This document shows, piece by piece, positions 1 through 6,763 of a stretch of 25,719 bases of DNA. Position 1 is the first letter of the stretch. The number at the start of each line of letters is the position of its first letter. A program made the translations under genes and the position numbers. A model generated the notes under the pieces. That model saw nothing but the letters and a program-made list of their open reading frames with translations, did not search any database and had not been told where the DNA came from. Source of the DNA: Reclinomonas americana ATCC 50394 (lineage: Eukaryota; Jakobida; Jakobea; Jakobida); the NCBI GenBank assembly GCA_048213135.1, contig PS015762.1:8395-34113 (forward strand). Reading direction: 5' to 3'.

Positions 1-1
1 C

Positions 2-526
2 GTCCTGGTCGGCGCCGGCGGCCTCGGCTTGGCCGCGATCGCGATGCTCCGCGCACTCGGGCATCGGGCCATCACGGTGGTTGAAATCGACGCGCGCAAG
101 CGCCAGGCGGCGCTGGATGCCGGGGCATCGGCAGCCGTCGACGGGGTGCCGGAAGGGCTGAGCGAGCGCATCGTCGTGGCAGCGGGCGGACAGGCGAAGG
201 CGGCGATCGATTTCGTCAATGCCTCGAACACCGTGCCGGGCGTTCTCGATGCCCTCGCCAGAGGCGGCAAGCTCGTGCTCGTCGGCGTCGCCGGCGGCGA
301 GATCGCGCTGTCGCTGGCGAGCCTGATCTTCCGCCCGCGCACGATCCAGGGCTCAGCCACGGGCTCACCTCAGGATCTGCGCGACGTCGTCGCGTTGGCG
401 CAGTCGGGCAAACTGGCGCCAATTCCGATCACGCTGATGCCCAAGACGAAGGTCAACGAGGCGATGACCATGCTCCATCGCGGCGAGGTCACCGGGCGCA
501 TTGTGTTGACGCCTCCGAGCACGTGA
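2..526 (+). CDS. Zinc-type (MDR) alcohol dehydrogenase, C-terminal part, 5' partial
   Basis: The reading frame is open from base 2 and ends at a TGA at 524-526, so the 5' part lies outside the window. The visible part is the NAD(P)-binding Rossmann domain of a medium-chain dehydrogenase. A GAGGLG nucleotide-binding motif opens the fragment, an acidic residue (VVEID) ends the second strand as expected for NAD preference, and the tail (HRGEVTGRIVLTP) is typical of the family C-terminus. The family oxidises alcohols with a zinc-containing N-terminal domain, which is not visible here. It converges with the GntR gene that ends at 550. The substrate cannot be told. A link to the neighbouring dehydrogenase cluster is plausible but is inferred from position only. 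Confidence 0.85.
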   Translation, partial: VLVGAGGLGLAAIAMLRALGHRAITVVEIDARKRQAALDAGASAAVDGVPEGLSERIVVAAGGQAKAAIDFVNASNTVPGVLDALARGGKLVLVGVAGGEIALSLASLIFRPRTIQGSATGSPQDLRDVVALAQSGKLAPIPITLMPKTKVNEAMTMLHRGEVTGRIVLTPPST

Positions 527-549
527 AGCCGGTCGGCGCAGCAGGAAGC

Positions 550-1251
550 TCAGCCCGGCAAGCCGCTCGTATAGACGGACAAGTGATCGTGCATGGCGCC
601 AGCCGCGGCGTCCTGGTCCTGGCAGGCGATGGCCGCGAGGATCGCCTCATGAGCCCGAACGGCCTCGCGCCGTGTCGCCGGGGTGGTGAAGCGCTCGAAG
701 CCGGTCGCTTCCCGAACGGGCGTCGAGATCGCTTCCATCACCGCGGTGAGCGGTTCATTGCGGCTCGCTCGCGCAATGACGAGATGCCATTCGAAATTGA
801 CCGACCGATATTGCTCCACGTGATCGACGGACGTCGTGAATTCCGCGTGCAGTCTGACCAGGTTCGCCAATTCCTCTTCCGTTCGATATCGTGCGGCCAG
901 GCGCGCGAGCATCGGCTCGACGGCTAGCCGGCAATCCAGCAGCGCTTCAAGCTTGATGGCGTTGGCGCGCACGAACACTTCGACCGAACGCGCCAGCAGA
1001 TCACGTTGCGGGGCGCTGACCACGGCACCGCCCGTGCGGCCGGTCTTGATCCTGATCAGGCCTTCGGTCTCGAGGATCTTGAGCGCTTCGCGCACGGAGC
1101 CGCGGCTCAGCCCGGAACTGCCGACGATGTCCCGCTCGGCCGGCAAGATCGAGCCCGCCGCGAGTTCGCCGCGCAAGATCATTTCCCGCAGCTTATCGGC
1201 AAGCAGGCCGGGTGCCTTCGGCAGGGCGAGCGGTCTGAGATCGAGGTCCAA
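550..1251 (-). CDS. FCD-domain GntR (FadR subfamily) transcriptional regulator
   Basis: The 233-residue protein has the standard GntR layout. A winged helix-turn-helix covers about residues 12-78 (LPAERD, SRGSVREALKIL, GRTGG wing). An all-helical FCD effector domain covers about 85-228, with the usual metal ligands apparent as D106, H156, H201 and H223. The start is TTG at 1251 with AGGA about 10 bases upstream. An in-frame stop further upstream excludes a longer form. The gene follows the SDR gene at 1345-2202 on the same strand after 93 bases, so the two may be co-transcribed. FCD regulators usually repress catabolic genes and release DNA on binding a small carboxylate. TGGT-N3-ACCA sites at 2305, 3141 and 3161 fit this subfamily and are the likely targets. 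Confidence 0.9.
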   Translation of the reverse strand: MDLDLRPLALPKAPGLLADKLREMILRGELAAGSILPAERDIVGSSGLSRGSVREALKILETEGLIRIKTGRTGGAVVSAPQRDLLARSVEVFVRANAIKLEALLDCRLAVEPMLARLAARYRTEEELANLVRLHAEFTTSVDHVEQYRSVNFEWHLVIARASRNEPLTAVMEAISTPVREATGFERFTTPATRREAVRAHEAILAAIACQDQDAAAGAMHDHLSVYTSGLPG

Positions 1252-1344
1252 GCGGCGTTTCCTCGCGAGAAGGTAGCGCTAGGGTAGCTCAATTTTTCGC
1301 CGCGGCGCATCCGGATCGACGGCATCGCGACAGTCTTGCCAAGT

Positions 1345-2202
1345 TTAGTATCGGCTGAACCCCTGTCCGAGATAGGCGATGTCCTCTGCCGGTCCCAGTG
1401 GGGCGGACGAGGCCAGCGCCTGACCGATCTCGCCGAAGCGGCGATCAATCAACGCTGCGTATTCGGGGTGGGTGAAGATGTAGAATCGCCCCTCGCGGAC
1501 TGCCGTCACGACGGCGTCGCCAATTTCCGAGGCATCGATGCCGAGCGGCCTTGCGCCGGGTTGGGGCTGCGTGGGTGGGACCGGCACTGGCTTCTCGTTC
1601 TCCCCGGGCTGCAATCCTATCCGCGTTGCGACCAGCCCCGGACAGAGCACGGATACGCCGACGGGCGTGCCCGCCAGCTCCATTCGCAAGGTTTCAGACA
1701 GGCCGACAACCGCATATTTCGCGGCGACATACTCGCCGACGCCGGGGCGGGCGAAATGACCGAGGATCGAGGCGGTGTTGACGATATGGGCGTCCGAGCC
1801 ACGCAGCAACATGCCGGGCAGGACTGCTGAAATGCCGTTGAAGACGCCGTGGACGTTGATGTCGAAAACACGCCGCCACGCTTCGGCCGACAGCGCTCCG
1901 AACGGCTGGCGCTCCGAACCGATACCGGCATTGTTGCAGAGAATATCGATGGGGCCGAAGCTCGCCTCGACGTCTCGCAGCGCGAGAGCCCACGACGCCT
2001 CCGACGCGACGTCGAGACGGACTGCCCTAGCTGCCAGCCGCGCGTGCTCGAATTCGCTCGTCACACGCCTCAGTCTCGCCTCGTCGATATCGGCCAGGGC
2101 AACCTTGCAGCCGGCGGTGAGAAACGAGCGCGCGAGCGCCGCGCCGATCCCGGAGGCGGCGCCTGTGACGAGGACGGTCTTCTCGCCAAGGTCCTTCATC
2201 AT
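1345..2202 (-). CDS. Short-chain dehydrogenase/reductase (classical SDR)
   Basis: This is a 285-residue NAD(P)-dependent oxidoreductase. The dinucleotide-binding motif TGAASGIG is at residues 13-20 and NNAG at 90-93. The catalytic residues read as S145, Y158 and K162 (YVAAK). Its length and a divergent C-terminal region fit the larger classical SDRs. The frame stays open upstream to 2607, but that part is non-SDR sequence read antisense through the neighbouring SDR gene. The start is therefore placed at the double ATG at 2202/2199, preceded by GGAGAG at a good distance. It is divergent from the SDR at 2389 and upstream of the GntR gene. The first FadR-type operator lies about 100 bases before its start, so repression by that regulator is likely. 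The substrate is unknown. Confidence 0.88.
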   Translation of the reverse strand: MMKDLGEKTVLVTGAASGIGAALARSFLTAGCKVALADIDEARLRRVTSEFEHARLAARAVRLDVASEASWALALRDVEASFGPIDILCNNAGIGSERQPFGALSAEAWRRVFDINVHGVFNGISAVLPGMLLRGSDAHIVNTASILGHFARPGVGEYVAAKYAVVGLSETLRMELAGTPVGVSVLCPGLVATRIGLQPGENEKPVPVPPTQPQPGARPLGIDASEIGDAVVTAVREGRFYIFTHPEYAALIDRRFGEIGQALASSAPLGPAEDIAYLGQGFSRY

Positions 2203-2299
2203 GCGACTCTCCGTCAGAGTTACAGCCGGGTCGGGCCGACACCGACCCTGCCGATGAAGGGATGAACCGCCGTCGTCGGAGCTCCCAGGAGGCGTCAGG

Positions 2300-2305
2300 T
2301 ATAAT
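2300..2305 (+). promoter_or_regulatory. Possible -10 element (TATAAT) overlapping the first operator
   Basis: A perfect TATAAT hexamer faces the SDR gene that starts at 2389. Its last T is also the first base of the operator at 2305-2315. A bound repressor there would cover the promoter. No convincing -35 hexamer sits 16-18 bases upstream, so the call rests on the -10 and the operator overlap only. Confidence 0.35.
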
Positions 2306-2315
2306 GGTTTGACCA
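2305..2315. promoter_or_regulatory. FadR/GntR-type operator TGGT-TTG-ACCA (site 1)
   Basis: The 11 bases TGGTTTGACCA match the TGGT-N3-ACCA core known for FadR/PdhR-like GntR regulators. The site lies in the divergent region between the two SDR genes (starts at 2202 and 2389). Nearly identical sequences recur at 3141-3151 and 3161-3171. The FCD GntR gene at 550-1251 is the natural candidate to bind it. Confidence 0.6.
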
Positions 2316-2388
2316 AAAAAGAATAGCGTCTAGGGTTCGGCGGTCTTGGGGACGGACGAGCTTTCCCCACACGGTTCGGGGCGTGCGC

Positions 2389-3111
2389 ATGGAAACCATC
2401 GTCATCACCGGAGCCGCCGGGGGAATCGGCATCGAGACCGTCACGAAACTGGCCCGGTCTGGGCGCCAGTTGCTCTGCGCCGACGTCTCCGAGGTGGCCC
2501 TCGATCGGCTGCGCGAGCCGGCTGAAAAGCTCGATGGAACCGTCACACTGGCGGTCTGTCGCTTCGAGAGCCCCGATGACACCCGCGCATTTCTCCAGTG
2601 CGCGCACGGCCGCGTCGTCGGCCTAGTGCATCTCGCCGGGGTGTTTGAGCGCGATCCGGACGGGATCGACGACATGTCGGTCTACGACCGCGCGATCGCA
2701 GCCAACCTTACCAGCGCTTACCTGATTGCTCATGCCGCTTTCGAGGCGCGCGATCGGACGCGGATCATGAGCCAGGTCTTCATCTCTTCGTCCGCCTTTC
2801 GGCGCGGCGCTCCCGAGCACACACCCTACGGCATCGCCAAGGCGGGGCTGGTCGGATTGGTGCGCGGCCTCGGGCGGCGCTTTGCGCCACATGCCCGCGT
2901 CAATGCGCTCGCACCTTGTGTGATCGACACCGCCATGCCGGCTGAGGTCATTGCTCGCCGAGGCGAGGAAGCGGTCGCAGCCGAGATTCCGCTGGGGCGG
3001 ATTGGGCGTGCGGACGAAGTCGCTGCGGTCGCGGCCTTCCTGTTGAGCGAAGAAGCGTCCTTCGTCTCCTGCCAGACCATCAATGTCGACGGTGGCCTGA
3101 TCCCCTCATGA
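2389..3111 (+). CDS. Short-chain dehydrogenase/reductase (classical SDR)
   Basis: This 240-residue SDR has the cofactor motif TGAAGGIG at residues 7-14, the structural N106, a serine cluster at 133-135, and the Y147/K151 catalytic pair (YGIAK). It ends with the family's usual C-terminal pattern (INVDGG). The ATG at 2389 is preferred over the in-frame GTG at 2383, because the first strand of the Rossmann fold begins directly after it. The upstream Shine-Dalgarno is weak (GGGGCG). It is divergent from the SDR at 1345-2202 and followed by a solute-binding-protein gene after an operator-bearing gap. Regulation by the FCD GntR protein is likely from the site at 2305. The two SDRs are distinct paralogues, not a duplication of one gene. 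The substrate is unknown. Confidence 0.88.
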   Translation: METIVITGAAGGIGIETVTKLARSGRQLLCADVSEVALDRLREPAEKLDGTVTLAVCRFESPDDTRAFLQCAHGRVVGLVHLAGVFERDPDGIDDMSVYDRAIAANLTSAYLIAHAAFEARDRTRIMSQVFISSSAFRRGAPEHTPYGIAKAGLVGLVRGLGRRFAPHARVNALAPCVIDTAMPAEVIARRGEEAVAAEIPLGRIGRADEVAAVAAFLLSEEASFVSCQTINVDGGLIPS

Positions 3112-3138
3112 GACCTTAGCAGTCTGAGAGAGGACGAT

Positions 3139-3173
3139 TTTGGTCAAACCATTTACTAAAAGGTTTGACCAAA
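3139..3173. promoter_or_regulatory. Tandem GntR operators forming an inverted repeat (sites 2 and 3)
   Basis: The arms TTTGGTCAAACC (3139-3150) and GGTTTGACCAAA (3162-3173) are perfect reverse complements separated by 11 bases. Each arm also contains its own operator core: TGGTCAAACCA at 3141-3151 and AGGTTTGACCA at 3161-3171. The centres are 20 bases apart, about two helical turns, which would place two dimers on the same face of the DNA. The element lies about 115 bases before the solute-binding-protein gene at 3289. As a 12-bp hairpin it could also act as a weak stem in RNA, but no U-run follows. Confidence 0.6.
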
Positions 3174-3288
3174 TACCCTATTTCTCGCAAGCTCGCCTCG
3201 GAGCGGCAATTGCCGGTCCAAAGCTGCCGACAGTGCAGCGTCAACAAGCGAACAAAATCGAAGATTCGCGCTCTTTGGGAGGAGCACA

Positions 3289-4521
3289 ATGAAGTCGGAT
3301 TTGGCAGCGCCTATCAGCCTCAGTCGCCGCGCAGTCGTCGCCGGCGCGTTGTCGGCACCCTTCCTCGCCAAGAGCGCTGCGGCGCAAGGTAGATCATTTC
3401 GCATCGGAGCCCTCAGCGACATGTCCGGCATGGTCGTCGACCTGTCTGGACCTGGCACGCTGACGAGCATGCGGATGGCGGTCGAGGATTTCGGCGGAAC
3501 CGTTCTTGGCCTGCCCATCGAAATCGTCCAGGGCGACCATCTCAACAAGCCCGATACCGGCATCAGCCTGGCGCGGCGCTGGTATGACGATGGTGTCAAC
3601 GCGATCTTCGACGTCGGCATCACCAGCGTCGCCTTGGGCGTTCAGGAACTCGCCAAGGACAAGAACAAGGCTGTAATCTTCATCTCCTCGTCGAGCGCCG
3701 ATCTGACCGGCAAGAAGTGCGGACCCAATGGCATCCATTGGAACCACAACAGCCACAGCCAAGCCATCGGCGTGGTCAAGGCCGCGATCAAGGCTGGCGG
3801 CGACAGCTGGTTTTTTCTGACTGTCGACTACGCTTATGGCCACACTGTCCAGAACGACACGACCGCGATGATACAGGCGGCCGGGGGCAAGGTCGTCGGA
3901 TCGGCCAAGCACGGCTTCGAAACCACCGACTTCTCTTCCGATCTGCTAAAGGCTCAGACCTCTGGCGCGAAGGTAGTCGCCTTGGCGACGACGAGCGTAC
4001 ATGTTCCCAATGTCGTCAAGCAGGCTGACGAGTTCGGCCTCCGGCCAAAGCAGATGCTCGCGCCGCTGAGCATGACCTTGCACGACGTCAAGGCGATGGG
4101 ACTGCAGACAGCGCAAGGGCTGCTGGAAACTTCGACCTACTACTGGGACCAGAACGACGAATCCCGCGCCTTCGCCCAGCGCTTCTTCGAGCGCTTCAAG
4201 CGCATGCCGAACATGATCCAGGCCAGCGCCTATGGCGCGACGCTGCATTATCTCAACGCGGTCAAGGCGGTTGGACGTGAGGACACCGGCGCGATCATCG
4301 CTCATATGAAGGCGACGCCGGTCAACGATTTCATGTCGAAGAATACCCGCATCCGTGCCGACGGCCAGGTGATGCGCGACCAGATCATCCTTCAGGTCAA
4401 GACACCAAGCGAGTCGAAGGGCGAGTGGGATCTTTACAGGGTCGTCGGCAGCCTACCGGCGGCCGAATCCTTCGCGCCGGCCGATCCCGCCGTCTGCTCG
4501 CTGGTGAAGTCGGCCGGCTGA
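3289..4521 (+). CDS. ABC transporter substrate-binding protein, branched-chain amino acid (LivK/Peripla_BP_6) type
   Basis: This 410-residue exported protein has a twin-arginine signal (SLSRRAVVAG, RR at 13-14) and probable cleavage near residue 33 after an AAA run. The mature part begins with the family's usual opening (FRIGALSDMSG) and continues with the two-lobed type I periplasmic-binding fold (LARRWYDDGVNAIFDVG, FFLTVDYAYGHTVQND). This subfamily often binds aromatic or aliphatic acids as well as amino acids. The start is ATG 3289 after a GGGAGGAG Shine-Dalgarno. No permease or ATPase gene for this transporter is in the window, so it is an orphan binding protein here. The double operator 115 bases upstream suggests control by the FCD GntR regulator. 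Tat export implies folding before secretion. Confidence 0.9.
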   Translation: MKSDLAAPISLSRRAVVAGALSAPFLAKSAAAQGRSFRIGALSDMSGMVVDLSGPGTLTSMRMAVEDFGGTVLGLPIEIVQGDHLNKPDTGISLARRWYDDGVNAIFDVGITSVALGVQELAKDKNKAVIFISSSSADLTGKKCGPNGIHWNHNSHSQAIGVVKAAIKAGGDSWFFLTVDYAYGHTVQNDTTAMIQAAGGKVVGSAKHGFETTDFSSDLLKAQTSGAKVVALATTSVHVPNVVKQADEFGLRPKQMLAPLSMTLHDVKAMGLQTAQGLLETSTYYWDQNDESRAFAQRFFERFKRMPNMIQASAYGATLHYLNAVKAVGREDTGAIIAHMKATPVNDFMSKNTRIRADGQVMRDQIILQVKTPSESKGEWDLYRVVGSLPAAESFAPADPAVCSLVKSAG

Positions 4522-4623
4522 GAGTTCGCGCGCGTCGTTCGACCACGCGCTCTTCGGGGGCTCGGGAACTCCCGCGGGAACAGAGCGGAGATCACTTTAG
4601 ACGGGTTTCACGGCTTCCCGTCC

Positions 4624-4645
4624 GGGGTGGGCGGCTCCCAACCCC
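4624..4645 (+). other. GC-rich hairpin in the gap between the two binding-protein genes
   Basis: GGGG-T-GGG at 4624-4631 can pair with CCC-AA-CCCC at 4637-4645 around a five-base loop, with one bulged A. There is no U-run after it, so it is not a standard intrinsic terminator. It lies 58 bases before the TctC gene and could act as a processing or pausing stem. The rest of the 182-base gap shows no gene. Confidence 0.25.
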
Positions 4646-4703
4646 CATGCCGGCACGGCCATGTACGAGAACGCTGAAGAGCAGCGCGACAGGAGGAGAC
4701 TAG

Positions 4704-5678
4704 ATGAAGCTCAGCGCATTCAATCTGATCGTGGCCGCGATGATGTGCATTGGTCCGGCAACGACGAGCCGTGCACAGGCACCGGCCTACCCGAACCACC
4801 CCGTCACCATCGTGGTCCCCTTTCCGGCCGGCAGTGCGACCGACTCCGTCGCCCGCAGAGTCAGCGAAGGCCTTCAGCGCAAGCTCAGGCAAGGTTTTGT
4901 CATCGAGAACAAGGCCGGTGCGGACGGCATCATCGCCAGCCGTCAGGTCGCCAGCGCTGCAGCGGACGGCTATACGCTGCTCATCACGACCAATACCACT
5001 CACTCGGCCAATCCGAGCATCTATCGGCAGCTACCCTACGATCCGAAGAAGGATTTCGCACCGGTCGGAGGCATCATCCGCATCCCGTTCATTCTGGCGA
5101 TCCGCCCGGGCTTTCCCGCCAAGGATTTCGCGGGTTTCGTCAAGGCCGCCAAGGAAGCCAGTCCGTCGCTGTCCTACGGCAGCGGCAGCATGGGTAGCCG
5201 GGCTTCCGCCGAACTGCTCAAGGCGCGCCTGGGCTTCGACATGACGCACGTGCCGTATCGCGGTTCGCCTCAGGCTATGACCGATCTGATCGGCGATCGA
5301 ATCGACGTGTTCTTCCCAGACCCGGCGAGCGCCCTCGGCATGATCCAGGAGAAGCGTTTCCCGGTCTTGGCGGTGACCGGCCCGAAACGCGTGCCGACCC
5401 TGCCCGATACCCCGACGCTGATGGAGCTCGGTGTACCCGACTTCAACATTGTCGCCTGGGTCGCCGCCTTCGCGCCGGCCGGTACGCCCCAGCCGATCGT
5501 GCAGCGCCTAAACGGCGCGCTGAACGAGCTGCTGCGCGAGCCCGACATGATCGCCTTCGTCAATCAGATCGGCTCGGAGATCCTAGCGACGACGCCGGCC
5601 GAGCTCGGGGCCTATGTCGACGAGGACGCGGCGCGCTGGGTCCATCTCGTCGAAATCGCGAAGATCGAGAAGAAATAG
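4704..5678 (+). CDS. Tripartite tricarboxylate transporter (TctC/Bug family) solute-binding protein
   Basis: The 324-residue protein begins with a Sec-type signal peptide ending near residue 27 (TTSRAQA). The Bug-family opening follows (YPNHPVTIVVPFPAGSATDSVARRV). The ligand loop normally contains PxGGxxD, here seen as PAGSATD. Other family landmarks are YTLLITTNTTHSANPSIY, the VPYRG motif near residue 188, and the C-terminal segment ending in EIAKIEKK. The start is ATG 4704 with an AGGAGGAG Shine-Dalgarno. TctA and TctB membrane partners are absent from the window, as is common for this heavily amplified family. Bug proteins bind carboxylates, amides or related small acids. The ligand is not predictable. 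It could share the catabolic substrate of the upstream dehydrogenases. Confidence 0.9.
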   Translation: MKLSAFNLIVAAMMCIGPATTSRAQAPAYPNHPVTIVVPFPAGSATDSVARRVSEGLQRKLRQGFVIENKAGADGIIASRQVASAAADGYTLLITTNTTHSANPSIYRQLPYDPKKDFAPVGGIIRIPFILAIRPGFPAKDFAGFVKAAKEASPSLSYGSGSMGSRASAELLKARLGFDMTHVPYRGSPQAMTDLIGDRIDVFFPDPASALGMIQEKRFPVLAVTGPKRVPTLPDTPTLMELGVPDFNIVAWVAAFAPAGTPQPIVQRLNGALNELLREPDMIAFVNQIGSEILATTPAELGAYVDEDAARWVHLVEIAKIEKK

Positions 5679-5724
5679 CCGCGCCCACCAGCGAAAAATC
5701 CGGCCAGGTTTGAGCCAAAATCGC

Positions 5725-6603
5725 CTACGGGACGGACGAAGCGACTGCGGCGTGCCGGCCGCACCCTGCGCAAGCACCTTCGTCGACGACGACCGCAACC
5801 TCACCGCAGGCGTCACATTTGAGGAGTGGTGGCATGCCTCCTTGTGTCGCGGCACGATAGAGCTCTCGGGCGAAATGGCTCACCAAGGTTGGCCAGATCT
5901 GGCCTTTCGCCGGGAAGGTCATGGGGCATACGCGACACCTGAGGCGAGCTGTGTCCTGGTCGATGTCGGCGGGATCCTCTAATTCGATGAGGACAGAGTT
6001 GCAGACTGCGCACACGAGCTCTGTCGAGGCGGCGTGGCGCATTGTTGGCGACCGCCAGCGCAGCGGGCGCGTCGAGGCCTGGCATCGGGCCAATTCGTCC
6101 TGAAAAACGCTCTCGTTGGAGAGAAGAAACTCCCAAGTGTCGGACTCCAGCGCTTCTGCCGGATCGAGGCCGAGGACGTCGAACAGGCTGCGAATCATCA
6201 TCGCCGACTGCGCGACGACCTCTCGCAGCTCGTCGCGACTGCCTGCGAACCGGTAGTGCTCCAAGAAATTGCGATGGATCGTAAGCTTTCTCAGGGGAGT
6301 CCAATCGAGCTTAATTCCAAGCAGTCCGAACCGCTCGACGATCTGCTGCTCGTCTACGGTCTTCTCGCCCTGGCCCTTGAAGACGAGGTCGCCGGCAGCA
6401 TCGAGTCCGGGGGTGATGCGTGCCTTGATGAGCACCTCGTCGCTTTCGGCCGGCGACAAGGCTCGGAGCTTCTCTTTGCAAAGGAGGAGAATTCCAGCCT
6501 GGACGTTACGCACGGCGGAGATCAACCGTCGCGGGTCCGCTGAACGGAAATCCTCAACGCCGATTTCGATCGATTGTACTGCGTTCGTGAGCAGGGACTC
6601 CAT
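5725..6603 (-). CDS. HEPN-like domain protein with two C-terminal zinc ribbons
   Basis: The 292-residue protein has an all-helical N-terminal half with the pattern of HEPN domains: helix one around SIEIGVEDF, then SAVRNVQAGILLLCKEKL. The motif RNFLEH at residues 111-116 fits the R-X4-6-H ribonuclease signature of HEPN, including the polar residue after the arginine. The C-terminal third carries four CxxC pairs (C198/C201, C223/C226, C263/C266, C278/C281), enough for two zinc ribbons. ATG 6603 is chosen over GTG 6651, because the domain begins at once after it and neither start has a strong Shine-Dalgarno. It lies 160 bases downstream of the ATPase gene on the same strand. A role as a defence-associated RNase or RNA-binding effector is inferred, not shown. 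It converges with the TctC gene. Confidence 0.6.
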   Translation of the reverse strand: MESLLTNAVQSIEIGVEDFRSADPRRLISAVRNVQAGILLLCKEKLRALSPAESDEVLIKARITPGLDAAGDLVFKGQGEKTVDEQQIVERFGLLGIKLDWTPLRKLTIHRNFLEHYRFAGSRDELREVVAQSAMMIRSLFDVLGLDPAEALESDTWEFLLSNESVFQDELARCQASTRPLRWRSPTMRHAASTELVCAVCNSVLIELEDPADIDQDTARLRCRVCPMTFPAKGQIWPTLVSHFARELYRAATQGGMPPLLKCDACGEVAVVVDEGACAGCGRHAAVASSVP

Positions 6604-6763
6604 GAACCGGGTGGCCCTCGATGGCGGGTATAGATGCGCAGGAAGCGCCACGAGCGGATGTTGGCAGATCGCCCATTCCGGACATCGGCACAGCAGCCGT
6701 CAGTCTTCCTTAATTTGCTCCTTCAAGCAGCTCATAAGGAAATTTCGCGGTCTTTCTCGGCGG

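Noticed and set aside
2203-2607. N-terminal extension of the minus-strand SDR (135 extra residues)
   Set aside because: The extension reads antisense through the other SDR gene and its promoter, shows no domain, and the Rossmann motif begins right after the double ATG at 2202/2199, which has a good Shine-Dalgarno.
4661-5197. Plus-strand frame of 178 codons overlapping the TctC gene
   Set aside because: Arginine- and glutamine-rich composition typical of a shifted frame; the TctC frame carries signal peptide and family motifs.
6686-6740. Short minus-strand reading frame of 11 codons with AAGGAG nearby between the ATPase and HEPN genes
   Set aside because: Too short to distinguish from chance, and no attenuator-like stems accompany it.
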